Assembly (NCBI GenBank): GCA_033060915.1
Contig: CM065387.1
Coordinates: 28,202,001-28,266,000 of the forward strand
Reading direction: 5' to 3'
Origin: Euryodendron excelsum
Taxonomy: Eukaryota; Streptophyta; Magnoliopsida; Ericales; Pentaphylacaceae
DNA: 64,000 nucleotides
Part shown: one piece after another, positions 10,200 through 22,800 of the stretch
Layout of the letters: every line of letters begins with the position of its first letter
How positions within the stretch are numbered: position 1 is the first letter of the stretch
Notes under the pieces: model-generated
What the model was told of the DNA's origin: nothing
The model's database searches: none
What the model saw: only the letters and a program-made list of their open reading frames with translations
Made by a program: the position numbers and the translations under genes

Positions 10200-11363
10200 A
10201 GATCTCTGCCTTTGAACTTCCTATCTTCTGTTTTTGAACAAGACATTTTCTACAGCAACATGTAATATTTTTGTGGATGGTTCTTTTTGTTAAACTCTTT
10301 CAATATTTCTTTATGAATGAATGGTGTGTTTTGGATCTCATTATTTTAACATTGCTATCATATTTGTGTTTGTTGAATGAGTGATTCCTTTAACAATGCT
10401 GAATGAATAATTGCTTTAACATTGTTGAATTTGCTGAATGAATGATTGCTTTAACTGCCTTAGTCAATGATCTTCACATAAACATCATTGTATTCTTTTT
10501 TTTTTTTTTTTGCTATTGTACCTTTCTATTTTTCTCTATCTATTACTCCTCTTTTTGAGGATTTGACAAGAAGGGGGAGAAATTTTTCTTAAAAAGATAA
10601 GAAACACTCCTCAGGTATAAGAAACACATTCCTTTTTGATCTTCATCTCTATTTTCTAATACTAGTTAACTGCAATGAATTGTTCTATAGTACTAAATGA
10701 ATGCAAAAGAATTGTATTGCAATAAGGCATCAACTCCAAAAGAAAGGGGGAGCCTTTGGTTGCTGTGAAAGGAGAGCCTGAATCTGATGCAGTGGAGCAT
10801 AAGTACTGAAGAATTCAAAGACATGAATGAAGCATGAATATTCTGTACTTTCAAGTGCCTACATGCCCTGAACCTCCAAGGTAGCTAATTGCCATGAACC
10901 TCTCAAGCACAAAGTACAAAAGCAAGGGGGAGCAAATGCTTGGTATGAAAATCTCACTTTCTCTAAATTTTTCTGATATTGCAAGTTATTAAGCCTCTTA
11001 GAATTTTGAGCATATTGTCTATACTCTTAAAGATTCTTTGTATGCTATTTCAAAGAAAACTCCTTCATTAAGGGGCAGAAATTTCCTTATCTAGACTATG
11101 ACTCCCACTTTTCATTCCAAAATTTACATACCTTTTTGATTGATTAACAAAAAGGGGGAGAACTACTTATGAAAATATATTGAAACAGGGAAGAAAACTG
11201 AAAATTTGAAGTACTGGAAATTTGAAACAGGGAAGAAAACTGAAAATTTGAAGTACTGGAAATTTGAAGTCTCATACTTCTCATACATATTAATTCTCAT
11301 GTTTCATGTTGAAATTAATTGCATATATTTTTAATGTTTTGTCATCATCAAAAAGGGGGAGAT
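10200..11363 (+). other. Sirevirus 3' non-coding region with repeated polypurine tracts
   Basis: There is no gene here. Purine tracts of the AAGGGGGAG type occur near 10571, 10745, 10924, 11151 and 11352. The last (AAAAAGGGGGAGAT) touches the 3' LTR and should prime plus-strand synthesis. Several upstream tracts are a known Sirevirus feature. A perfect 42-bp tandem duplication lies at 11181-11264, and a poly-T run at about 10497-10511. Confidence 0.8.
11181..11264 (+). repeat. Perfect 42-bp tandem duplication
   Basis: The unit starting TGAAACAGGG at 11181 is repeated exactly from 11223. It lies between the fourth and fifth polypurine tracts. Confidence 0.9.
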
Positions 11364-13024
11364 TGTTGAGTCAATGCCCTAATTTTGATGATAACAAAAC
11401 ATGGTTAAATGATCTAATAATTCTACTTAGTGTGCAGATGAATTATTAATTAGATCTTGACTTAAAGCTTATCATAATAGAGGATTTGTGATGCAAATAT
11501 TTGAATAAAGAATGAAAAGCATGATGAGATTGAAGACTTTGAGGACTTGAAGATATCTTGCAAGAATGGAAGAAGAAGAGACCAACTCAAAAACATAAAA
11601 GCTTTCTTGAAAGATTTGAAGATGTCTTGAAGACATGGCAGGAATCACAAGACTTGGAAAACTTTCTTGGAAGAGTTGTTGGAGTCCATGGAGAAGCTAT
11701 ATTGATTGAAGAATTCTATAAGAAATCTAGAAATGAAGATGCCCAAAGAAGAATAGAAAATCAATGGAAGAAATGAAGATTCTAAGTCATGGAAGCTCTC
11801 TTCAAGATCTTGAAGAAGACTTGAATCAATGGATGAAGCTATGATGATGGAAGAGCTCTACAAGTGATGAAAATGAAGAAAATTCATCTTGAATGGATGG
11901 AAGATGTTCTTGGAGTCATCTAACCTTGAAGAAGCATTTGCAAGCCTTAAAAAGGTTATTTGAATGATTCTTGGAGAGATTGGAAGATTTGGAAAAGAAC
12001 GAAGAAAAGTTGCAAAAATATGGGTTTTGGTAAAAAGAGTCGACCCCTCAAACAAAAAGAGTCGACTCATTCGAACAGAGCCTTGGATTTGTGTTGGAGA
12101 CTCAAAAGAGTCGACTCCTGGCCAAAAAGAGTCGACTCATTGCAAGAGAGAACAAAAATTCTGCAGACAACTTAAAAGAGTCAACTCCTGGTACAAAAGA
12201 GTCGACTCATTTGGACAGTGACTTGAAAAATCTACTGAAATGCAAAAAGAGTCGACTCATTGTGAAAAGAGTCGACCCTTAGACCGTAACGGCTAGTTTT
12301 TTGACAGACGGTATGGGCAAAAATGTAACCAAATCTTCTCTCATACTTCTCCAACGGCTAGAATCGATCCATACCTATATATATGAGATACATACAGCTT
12401 CAAACAAGAAGAGAAGAGCAATCATACCATTCATATCAAGTGCTTGAAGCTGAAAATCACCTGTACCTCACTGCCACATACTTTTGCTGAGTGTTTAAAG
12501 TTATCCATTGAGTTGTATTCGTTCATATACTTACTAAGAGAGTTACTCTTTGTATAATCTTTGTTCATTCTCATTTGGGTGGGTTTGTAACCTTGTAAGT
12601 TTGAGTGTTCTTGGGAAAAACACTTATAAGTTTGAGAGAAGTTTGAACAAAATCACTTGGGTTTTGAAAGCTTGGGAAGAAGCTTTTGTAAGAGTGAGCT
12701 GGGCACTCGTGGCACAACCAGCAGCTGTGTAAGGAGTATTACATAGTGGAATTCCTTCGAAAGGATCGAAGAAGAGAGGACGTAGGCAAGGTTGGCCGAA
12801 CCTCTATAAATCTGGTGCACTTCTCTTCTGCCTCTGTTTTGCTTATTTGCTCACCATACATGCTTGCATAAATACTTGTATTAATGTACACTTCACTTGC
12901 TTGATATATATACTTTGATTATTTGTTACTAAAATACATAAACGATATTTAGTTGCAATTCTTGTTATAAATTCTATAAAAACCCAATTCACCCCCCCTC
13001 TTGGGTTGCCTACTTGGGCCAACA
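11364..13024 (+). repeat. Sirevirus 3' LTR (1661 bp)
   Basis: It starts TGTTGAGTCAATGCC right after the polypurine tract and ends GGGCCAACA, giving TG and CA termini. U3 holds a cluster of GAGTCGACTC palindromes, and a TATATATA box lies at 12376-12383. The 5' LTR is outside the window, so divergence cannot be judged. Confidence 0.88.
12037..12383 (+). promoter_or_regulatory. Sirevirus LTR promoter: palindrome cluster and TATA box
   Basis: Perfect GAGTCGACTC copies lie at 12059, 12108, 12129, 12199 and 12249; one-base variants lie at 12037, 12178 and 12269. Each follows an A-rich run. The TATATATA box at 12376 lies about 100 bp after the last copy. Clustered LTR palindromes near the TATA box have been described for sireviruses; this version is specific to this family. 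Confidence 0.75.
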
Positions 13025-14233
13025 ACCTTAACTCTACTACTAGCAGAAGCGAAAGGAGTCAGACACAGTATGACCAAAATGGAAGGCATACTCTCTTCAC
13101 TCTTACCCTATGCAACCCAGTAGCAGGCAGAATTGTCGCAGGCTCAAATCCACGAGGAACGAAAAAGGATGAGGAGGGAAGTCCAAGACCACACCCATAC
13201 CGTTGCTCACCAACAACATCCCCAAGCCATTTGCCGTATCCCGACATCTTTCAAACCAACCTTTAACCACACCCCTTAATCCTATAATCTATCCTATGAT
13301 TACCAGCCCCATCCACTTGGCCTTGACACCGAAAATTGTCCCACTTTGAAGCACAAAGCCCGAAACCCCTTCAATTTCCAAACCACCGCCCCAAAAGCCA
13401 TCACTCCAGAACTTGATCTCTGACTTGTCAGGTCATCTAAGGCACCTAGGCGAGCGAGAACAAAAGATCGAGTTTTCACCAAACTCATTTGCACCCAAAC
13501 CGCAGCTTACTTTGATCTTCTCGCCGCGGGATATTTGAAACCTATACCCCCTCAATCTCGACCTAACCCTCTGCCACCTTATTTTAACCCAAATGCGTAC
13601 TGTGAGTACCATTCAGGCAGCCAAGGACATGATACCGAAGAATGCTGGACCCTCAAGCATAAGATTCAGGACTTGATAGATAGCAAGACTATTGGCTTAC
13701 GATCAGCGAGTCCTTCACCAGACCCCACTGTCAATCCCATTACAAAATTTGGTAACAACAAGGTTTGGTTCACTACATACCAGGAGATATATTATAAGGA
13801 TGGGGAGGAAGTGGAATGCGAAGATATGGAACAGAGTCATACCCAGTTACAGTGCAACCTCAAAAGAATGCCAAACCCCGAAGACGAACTCGCATATGAA
13901 TCTATGAAGAAAACTAATTAGGAGCTGTCCAGACTAAGTAACAAGAATCCCCCATTGTGTACACCTGAGGAACACCGAGCCACCGTTGGACACCAGAGCA
14001 GAAAACCCCGGGCTCGACCTATCATGCTAGAAGAAGACGAGTCGCCCGATTGGTTTGTTAGAGAAATGACGAAGCAAACAAATGAAGGCAAGGAGATCAA
14101 GAAAGCTAACAATTACGTCATCACCACCAACTCACTTGGAACTTCGGGAGAAGCACCCACTTGTCTTGCCTTGGCTGAGAATCTCCACCGTGGATGGAAC
14201 GAGGATGTGGGCAATTTCCCGAGGCCTTACTAA
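13025..14233 (+). pseudogene. Gag remnant of host element H, 5' end cut by the copia insertion
   Basis: The frame continues at once after the copia LTR and aligns with codon 4 onward of the related gag at 47863 (TLTLLLAEAKGVRHSM here). It has in-frame stops (TAG near 13124, TAA near 13279, TAG at 13919) and at least one frame break around 13300-13530. A zinc-binding motif CEYHSGSQGHDTEECW (Cys-x2-His-x5-His-x4-Cys, near 13600) followed by KHKIQDLID is typical of Ogre/Tat gag proteins. The C-terminus ends RPY, as in the young copy. No complete capsid domain is visible. Confidence 0.8.
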
Positions 14234-16191
14234 AATAGGAATCCCATCAAAAGCGTACAAGAGAGGGGTGTTTTCACCAACTTTCTTTCTATCCCTTTTA
14301 CTTCATATCTCTAAATTGATGTTTACATTTTCTTAACTGCTCAAAAACTTTATGCTTTTCATAAAAATGACGATAATAATTGAATGATAGTTCTTTTTAT
14401 TCACTGCTACTATCTTGTGAATGGTAACTACTTCATCCGCAAGGGGCATGGTGTATCTTATGGAATGATCCGGCTTGAAGAGATGATAGCATGAGTTAAC
14501 CACTCACCAAATGATCAGCTTTCCAGAGAGAGAGAGAGAGAGGATAAAGATGAGTAAGGGTACTACCTAAAGGCAACACCTACAAGACACTGAAGCTAAG
14601 CGATGTGTGGCCAGTTTATCAAAGTGAAGAGGAGCCGTCTTTCATTTCCCCACATATAAATAAGAGAATAAATAACTAAATGAATAATAAACAAATGTGC
14701 TTATATTCCCTTTGCTTAACCCCTAGAGCCTTGCAACAAACAAAGTTTTCTTTGTCAACCCCGATCCAAGACTGTCCTCCCCACACTGGGGCAGACAATA
14801 GTTGAGAACTCTAGGAATGGTATCCACCTCTACCATGCTAGGATAGTATCGAAAGCTCTATAGATCAAGCAATCTAATTCAAAGTGAAGAGAGGCCTTTA
14901 TTTCGTTTCCCATACAGTCAAAAGCAACCCCTTGCCAAACTCGTTGAGCCGTATGTCTTTTCTTAACAGAACCCCATCCTAGGGATCACCGCCCACATTG
15001 GGTAGATTGAACGGCCAAGGAAAAGGTCCAAAAAAAAAGTGGGTCGAAGAGCTTTTCGTTTCATAAAAGAAAAGAAAGGATAAAGTGAAGGAAAAGAGTT
15101 GCCAAGAAGCAAGAGGCCCGAGAAAAAACAAAAAACAAATCGAAGGAAAGGCTTGAAGAAAACCATAATTGAGTCATCTTTAAAGGCATTATAAGAAGAT
15201 TGAAAGAGAAGAGAGTCATGTTTATCTCAAAAGGCATATAAAAAGGGTAAAAGGAAAGGATCATTTTGACCCTGAAAAGTCATGTAAAAAGCAAGAAGGA
15301 AATTCAAAAGTGATCTTAGGTTACAAAGAAACCCAGTAGAAACAATAGGTTCGACCCTTTACCCGTTCTTGCAAAACCCCAAAACCATGGCCTACATTAC
15401 AACCCTAGTAAAGTCCCCTCTGATTGAAAATGGATTGCTTGATCAAAATGAGCTGGATACGTCGCCGAAGCTAAGAGGGGATGTTAGCCCTACCGAGAAA
15501 ATGGTTAAGGACAGTATGGATCTAAACCCTGCTAAGAACAACATCGAATTTGGGCCTATATATCCTAATGTTTCGAAAACCCCATAACCTAGCCTACATT
15601 ACGGTCCTAAACAAAGTCTCCTCGGATTGAAAGGACCAGCCACTTATCGCTCTGCTAAATGTCAGGTAAGCTGTTGCTAAAACCCTGAGAGTTGAGAGTT
15701 TCAGTCCAGTAACCCCATACACTAACCCTAAAACAGAGAATCGGAGAGGGTCACAAGGTTGAGAAAGGTTCGAAGTACTATCATCCAACCAAGGTAGGGT
15801 TGAGCCAGAAGAGAGGCTAAGTCCTCGAAAAGAAAGGAGTTACTATTCCAAGGACTACAAGTTTAACAGCATCCCTTGTCATTCTGTCAGTTAATGTACT
15901 TCTAATATGTGCATAAAAAAAAAATCGCATGAGCTTCGCATAGATATAACTCCATGTAAAACCAAAAGTCATCAACATCAACTCATATAATAGATACATA
16001 ATATCATCATCCATCACATGCATCTGATCATATGCCTAGCTGTAAAGATCATAAATGTGTCTGTCGATCCACACATCAGAATACCATAAATATCCATATT
16101 TGTACAGAGGTTACAAAATAAAATTGTCTAACATAAATACATCTCAGGAATAGGGGCAAAGGAAGATCAGAATCTCCACAAGGGGCATCTG
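14234..16191. other. Non-coding middle of host element H
   Basis: No convincing gene and no pol motif was found on either strand. The stretch matches, inverted, 44635-46615 of the young element, so it is a shared part of the family and not a random insertion. A short GA repeat lies near 14528. Confidence 0.7.
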
Positions 16192-17863
16192 TCACAGGTC
16201 AAAGTCAATATCATCTGGATCAAAATTTCCGAAACACGGCATCGAAGGAGGCGAATAGCTACTCAAAGCACCAGCGTCCTGCAAAGAAGACAGAACCAAA
16301 ATCAGCCACATGAAAAAAGAACTAGACAATAGCAGAACCAAGGAAAGAACAACATACCCCGCCATCGCCCAACTGAGATAACTGAGCTGTCAGGGAAGCT
16401 ACCTCGGCCTGGTACTAATCCCGCTCCATCTGGTACTGATCTCTCTGGTCTCTCATAGTAGTAAACTCAGCTTGGGGCACATATCCTCTGGCTCGGCGCC
16501 ACAAGTCAACCACCTCCTGGCCAACAGCGCACCCGTCGACTACAACCTCAAACCTAGTGAAGGCACCAACTGAATGAGCCCCAAAGTGTGCAGCATAATC
16601 TGTATCCGGAGGAAGTAAGAACTCCGCACCCTGCTGCCGCTCCTGATAGAGGATAGGCACTCCCGCCACCAAGGCTCCAAACATATACTCCGATGGAGCT
16701 CTTGCTGATCCGAACTCCTCATGAAATTGCCGCCAATGTCGCTCTCCGAGATAGGACTCCCAAGTGTCATTACTAAGAAAAGCAGCTCTCAACAGGGACA
16801 ATAGGAGCAAGTACCGGACTGTCTCGTAATGAACTGATCCAATGAAGGGCCGCCAAGTCACGTCCCTCGCCTCAATCAGCTCCAGGTTAGCCTAGAGCGT
16901 CACAAAATCAGTAATCTCCGATCACTGGGCTACCCGATCACGAGCCCACCTCAAAGCACGAGGATAGAAGTAATCCTCAACAACTGTAGGGCGACGAACA
17001 GGAAGGTACTCGTAGCTCCACCAAACGAGGAAAGGCCATAAACTAGTTATGCTGCCCCAACGGGAAGAAATTCGGACCCGCATCGATCGAAAGAAGCAGC
17101 CAAAGGAGAAGGACCCCCAGTCTAGCTCAGATAAAGCTCCAAGATCAACTACTATGCTCACCAACAGACATGACACAAGTGACTTGTTGTTGTTGCAAAA
17201 GCAGCTAAAGATGATGTACAAAACAAGTCACCGTCTCATAATATCCCGCCTGGCAGGTAATGGCTTAGCAGTAAAGGTGCCATTATCCTGACTGATCCAA
17301 GAGACTGGGAAGGTAGAATGCACAGGAGGAGGCAAGTCAAATAGTAAACAGGCCTCGTCCCTACTGACTGACTATAGAGTGATCCGTCGGCCAACGAAGG
17401 AAAGTCTTGTAATGATCGCCCAATCTAAAGGAGTAGGACCTAACTCGAAGTTGACGAAATGAAAGGTCATGGTCTCTCCAAACCACCACTTAACTAGTGC
17501 CAATGCAAAATGCCAGTTCAGACGGTTAGCTTGTAATCCCATGAAGGCTCCTAATCTGATCTTTGCCAAAAAGGCACGATATGATGGGGCAGCTCGCTGC
17601 ATAGTCATGAAGACCTGATGAACAGCCCTTCTAAAAGCTGTGTGTACTCAAGGAGGGGCCAAATGCTGTCTGGAGTATACGCTGGGGTGATAAGCCAAAT
17701 CCCCGAGTGGGGGAATATTCGGTACCTACAAATCTCCCAAGTCAACATCTGTTTGCCTATGCCTGGAGGAAGCTCTCCCATAACCGGTCACCTGATCTCC
17801 AAGGCCCGGTACCTCCTCCTCTGCGCCAATCTCCTCTACGAAAGCCTGCTCAACTGAAGGAAA
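16192..17863 (-). pseudogene. Antisense PMD gene of host element H, C-terminal part
   Basis: The reading matches the PMD protein of the young element: QANRLNWHFALALVKWWFGE, then ELGPTPLDWAIITRLSF, WGSITSLWPFLVWWSYEYLP and GAEFLLPPDTDYAAHFG. These suit the plant mobile domain (aminotransferase-like) family. It ends in a conserved acidic tail (DPDDIDFDL, stop at 16192-16194). A small intron at 16279-16357 has GT and AG ends and is phase 0. Stops inside include TAG near 16417 and 16893. The gene is cut at 17863 by the Athila element; it resumes at 35965-36005 and 54765-54883. It lies convergent to gag. Confidence 0.85.
17859..17863. repeat. Target site duplication GGAAA of the Athila element, left copy
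   Basis: Identical to 35960-35964. It defines the Athila element as 17864-35959. Confidence 0.9.
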
Positions 17864-18089
17864 TAACACGCCTCCAGATGTGTGTAAGCACCCCATTTTT
17901 GACCGCTCGGCAGTCTACACTCCGTCCAAACTTGTTTTCAAGTCATTTTGAGCATATTCCAATTGAAACCAATCCTCTAGGTCCAAATTCCGTCTTTCCA
18001 TCGCTTCGCGGGCTTATCAGGCCCAAATAGAGGCAAAATGACCAAAATGCCCTTAGGGGCATTGTCCTTTCTTATTCCAATTCCAATCC

Positions 18090-18720
18090 CTCTCTCGAGA
18101 CAGTTTATTCCTCGAGACGGTCCGAGTAGCAAAACTACTCACAAAACCGTTAGAGTGGAGGAAACACTCACAAAACCGTTAGAGTAGCGAAAGTACTCAC
18201 AAAACCGTTAGAGTGGCGGAAACACTCACAATCTAGGCACGTCTCTTCGGAGACAGTAAGACCCCTTTCCAATCCCACTCTCGAGACAGTTTATTCCTCG
18301 AGACGGTTTCAATCTAGGCACGTCTCTTCGGAGACGGTAAGACCCATTTCCAATCCCTCTCTCGAGACGGTTTATTCCTCGAGAAGGTCTGAGTAGCAAA
18401 ACTACTCACAAAACTATTAGAGTAGCAGAAATACTCACAAAGCCGTTAGAGTAGCGAAAATACTCACAAAGTCGTTAGAGTAGCGGAAATACTCAACCCC
18501 GTTAGAGTAGCGGAAATACTCAACCCCGTCCGAGTAGCAGAAATACTCCCAAATCATCAACCCCATCCGAGTAGCGGAAATACTCAACCCCGTTAGAGTA
18601 GCAGAAATACTCAACCCCATCCGAGTAGCAGAAATACTCAACCCCGTCCGAGTAGTGGAAATACTCAACCCCGTCCGAGTAGCGGGAATACTCACACCGT
18701 TAGAGTGGCGGAAACACTCA
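18090..18720 (+). repeat. Hairpin minisatellite of the second solo LTR
   Basis: The same GAGTA/TACTC and GAGTG/CACTC stems are present as in the first solo LTR, with more units of a GTCCGAGTAGC type. CGTCTC-TTCG-GAGACG is perfect at 18321-18336. Confidence 0.85.
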
Positions 18721-18813
18721 AAACCTAGGTCAACACCCGTGTTTGTTAGCTCACTTCGGTGAAAAATGACCAGACTACCCTTAGGACCTTTTCCGAGACT
18801 TTCCAATCAAGAT

Positions 18814-19600
18814 GACCATTTTGTCCCTAAGCATCCGAATGCCCCGGGAACCACACCGGCTATGGGTATCAAACCGGTAACCCCCTGAGACTACTTTTTA
18901 TAGTATTCTCAATCTTCCTTTACCTTTCCGGATCATTCCGAGTCAGTTCCGGCCAACCCGGTACAAAATGACCATTTTGCCCCTAGAGGGCCGGTCTCCT
19001 TCTTCGACCACACCGGCTCTGGGTATCAAACCGGTAATGTCCCGAGAATACTTTTTATAGTGTTCTCAATCTTCCTTTACCTTTCCAGATCATTCCGAGT
19101 CAGATCCGGCCAACCCGGTACAAAATGACCGTTTTGCCACTAGAGGGCCGGTCTCCTTCTTCGACCACACCGGCTCTGGGTATCAAACTGGTAATGACCT
19201 GAGAATACTTTTTATAGTATTCTCAACCTCCCTTTACCTTTCTGGACCATTCCGAGTCAGTTCCGGCAAACCCAATACAAAATGACCGTTTTGCCCCTGG
19301 TGGGCCGGTCTCCTTTTCCGACCACGCCGACTCTGGGAATCAAACCGGCAACCTCTGGGAACATTCTGAATAATGTTTTCAGATCCCAAGTCTTCTTCCA
19401 GGACAATCCGAGTCTGTCCCGGCAGTTTCCTGGTCCGATTGACCGTTTTGCCCCTAAAGGCCCGGTCAACCTTTCCGACCCACCTTATCTTCATTTTTCA
19501 AGTCAAATACCTCCAGGACACTAATTTGAGTGTTCCTGCTCCTTTCTGGCCTTCCGGGTCATTCCCGGCTCCTTCAAACCATTCCCAGACTTTCCGAAGT
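18814..19600 (+). repeat. Tandem repeat of about 157 bp, five units
   Basis: Anchors at 18814, 18970, 19127, 19284 and 19441 give spacings of 156, 157, 157 and 157 bp. It is the counterpart of 3729-4513. Confidence 0.88.
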
Positions 19601-19703
19601 CACTCCCAGTGAAGCCAGGCTAAAAATTGCATGGTAGTCACTAGTACAGGCGCCCAAATCTAGTCAAAGATACGTTGCTTGCCGACCTTAAATCTTTCCT
19701 AAT

Positions 19704-19829
19704 TGGCTGGCGCCACTAGTAGTGGCGCTAAGCCAAAAAATGGCCTGGTGCCACTCCTAGTGGCACCAGTGTAAAGTTTGCCCTGGCGCCACTGCAACAG
19801 GCACCAGGTTTGTCCTCCTTCTATAAATA
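19704..19829 (+). promoter_or_regulatory. LTR promoter of the second solo LTR
   Basis: GGCGCC inverted repeats (CTGGCGCCACT with AGTGGCGCT near 19707-19729, and weaker ones after) precede TATAAATA at 19822-19829. Three telo-box motifs AAACCCTA follow in the leader at 19913, 19939 and 19959. Confidence 0.75.
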
Positions 19830-22800
19830 CAGAGCCTCATTCAATGTGAAAATGGTCTGCAAACTTAACCTAAAAATCCTATATTTCGATATACAGAGCT
19901 CGAGCACCTTCAAAACCCTAGCCTCCCTAGGTTCTCCCAAACCCTAGCCACTATACACAAACCCTAGCCTCCTATACACTCATACACTCCCCCATACACT
20001 CCCCCATACACTCATACACTAGCCTTCAACCATCTTTTGAAGACTTGAAGAGCTGCCATCCAAAGCTTGAAGACAACTCTTGAAGGCTGAAGGTGAAGAT
20101 CAAGACAAAGACCGAAGACGGAAGACCGAAGACAGCGCGGCGCGCAAAATAAAGAAGACATACGGTAGGTTTTCTCTTTAATTTTCTGCACTTCTCCCCT
20201 CTCTCTTCTCTCTCCAACCCACTTGGGTTTTCTCTATTTTAATCCCCCATCTCTTTCCCCCCCTTTCTTTGCATGCTTAAAACAAGGGGACTCCCGGTCT
20301 ATGTGTAGGATTAGACTATTGGAGAGTCACCGTGTCGGGGGCTTTCTTCTAGTCTAACCAAAGACCACGTGGGTCCGGCCCCCTTGATTATGTGGTGAAG
20401 CCTTAGCCTTATATGTTCACGACCCCAAATTGCATTGTGCATATCATGATCTTGCATCTTCCAAAATTCGTTTTCAAAACCGTTTTCAAACTTGTTTTCA
20501 AAATTGCATCAAAATCTCTTTTTCAAAAACTTGTTTTCAAAACCACAATTCTAGGGTGATTCTAGCCTTTCCATGGCTAGGGTTGCTTTAGGAAAGTGTT
20601 ATATTAAAAGTGACCTTTTGGTCTATATTTTCAAATCTTATTGTTTTCAAAACCACTTTCTTAAAGTGGTTCTAGCCCTCTTATGGCTAGAATCGCTTTA
20701 GGAAAGTGAGACATTTTCATACTTTCTAAAAACTCTCTTTTCAAAAAGTCTTTCTTCCTAAAAATCTCTTTTTCAACATACTTTCCTAAAACTCTCCAAA
20801 ATGGTTTTCAAAAACTCCCTTCCAAAAATATATTTTTCAAAACTCTCTTTATCAACTCCTCTCCGAAATCTTTTCTTCAAGATCCACTTTCTAAAAACGT
20901 TCCCCACAACTCTTTCCAAAAACTCTCTTCCCAAAATTTTTCTTCTAGAAACTCTCCTCTAGGATCTTCTTTCCAAAATCTACGTTTCTAAAAACATGTT
21001 TTCTAAAAACTCCCTCTCTTTAAAATCTTTTTTTTTCCAAAAACTCTCTCCAAAAATCTTTCCAAAAACTCCTCCCTAGGATTCCCTTCTAGAAAATCTT
21101 TGTTACCAAAAACGCACTTTCCAAAAATTCCTTTTCCTTCGAGCCCAAATCAAGCCTTAGAGCCCACAATTAGGAAACCCTAATTTTCTTTCCAAAAACA
21201 TGATTTTCAAACTTTGCCCTAAACCTAGGTTTCCAAAACCTCTCGTTTTCTACATCAAAACTATACATGTTTCCAAAACCTATTTTCTACGTCAAAACTA
21301 CAATTTTCCAAATCTAGGGTTTTTTAGAATCTCCTTTCCAAATCCTTGCCAAATCCTATTTTCCCTTTAGGAAACCAAATCAAATCTCCCCGTTTAGGAA
21401 ACTAGATCCCGTCCTCCGTTTTTGGAAATAAAATCCAACTTTTCTTTTTTTAGAAACCAAATCCAATCCCTCCCTAATCCAACTCTTCCCTAATTCAATT
21501 CATTCCTAATCCTTCACTTTCCTAAATCTTAAGTTTCCAAAAACTTGAACATAAAAATCTTTCCTAAACTTTAAAACTCAATTTTCAAATCTTTGCTAAT
21601 TCAACGCTTTCCTAATTCTACCCCTTTTTCAAAATCTTTTTCAAATCCAAGCTTTCAAATCTTTCCTAAACTCAAACCTTTCCTAATTTCAAGATTTTCT
21701 AAAAACTCAAACTCAAAAGCTTTCTAAATCTTAAACTTCTAAATTTCAAATCTTTCCAAATTCAAAACTTTCTAAATTTGAAACCTTCTTAAGTTAAATC
21801 TTTCTAAACCTAAAAACTTTCTAAATTCTAAACTTTCCAAAACTTCAAAATCTTTTCAAATCTAAAACTTTTCTAAATTCAAAACTTTCTTAATTTAAGA
21901 CTTTCTTAATTCAAACATTTCCTAAATTGAAAACTTTCCTTTTTCAAACCTTTCCTAAAATGAAACTTTCCAATTTCAAAACTTTCTTAAATTCAGAACT
22001 TTCCTAAACCTAAAACTTTCCTAAATTCAAAACTTCCCTAATTCGACAACTTTCCAAAAATGAAACTTTCCTATTTCGAAACTTTCTTAAATCGGACCTT
22101 TCCTAATTCGAACATCTCCTAAAATCCAATCTTTCCAAATCTTCGAAGCCAAGTCAAATCTTTCCTAAGTCTCTTCTCTTTCCTAAGTCTAGGTTTTCTT
22201 AAACCACCATCTTTCCCAAAACCAAGTCTTTCCAAAATCAATCTTTCCAAAGCAAGTCCAATATTCTCAATTTCAATTTCCAATCTCCTCTTCTAATTTC
22301 AAGTCAAATTCAATTTTCAATTCAATCTCTTTTCAAATCAAACCTTCTATTTTTAATCGGACTCCGGTCTGAACTACGACTGACCTGATTCCCCCAAAGG
22401 GATACGTAGGCAACCTTCATAGGTGCGGTCACAATACTTTTCAAACTTTCAATTCCACCCTCATGGGTGCGGTTTTTAAAATCTTTTCAAATCTCAAATT
22501 CCCGTCTACTTTCAAACTTTCCATTTTCAAATTTCTATTTTCAAATTTTCAAAATTTCCAATTTCAATTCTATTTCTTCAAATCTATTTTCAAATCAAAT
22601 CAATTTCTTTTCAAATCAATTTCTATTTTCCAATCCTCTTAACTTGCACTTGCATATCATGCATCATGTTAGTTTTCAAACATTTGTTTTTCAAAGTGAA
22701 TAGGGTTGAACCATTTAGTTAGTTGTAGACTCTCATAGGTGAATCTAGGGTAGATTGACATGTAGGTACCGAAAGGGCGGGGTAGGGTGATAGCTTAGTG

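Larger units (their letters stand above)
1..13024 (+). mobile_element. Sirevirus-type Ty1/copia retrotransposon, 5' part outside the window
   Basis: The order is integrase, reverse transcriptase, RNase H (copia order), then an accessory ORF, a run of polypurine tracts and a 3' LTR that begins TGTTGAG and ends CCAACA. An extra ORF after pol, several polypurine tracts and LTR palindromes are known hallmarks of the Sirevirus lineage. Gag, protease and the 5' LTR lie left of base 1. It is interrupted at 2919-8383 by a solo LTR of another family. It is inserted in the gag remnant of the older element that resumes at 13025. The expected duplication copy on the right is ACCTT (13025-13029); its partner is outside the window. 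Confidence 0.9.

Noticed and set aside
15369..15587. Small ORF with a counterpart at 45325-45567 on the other strand
   Set aside because: Both copies share PETMAYITTLLKSPLIE-like text, but the ends differ, there is no domain, and the similarity is expected from shared non-coding DNA.
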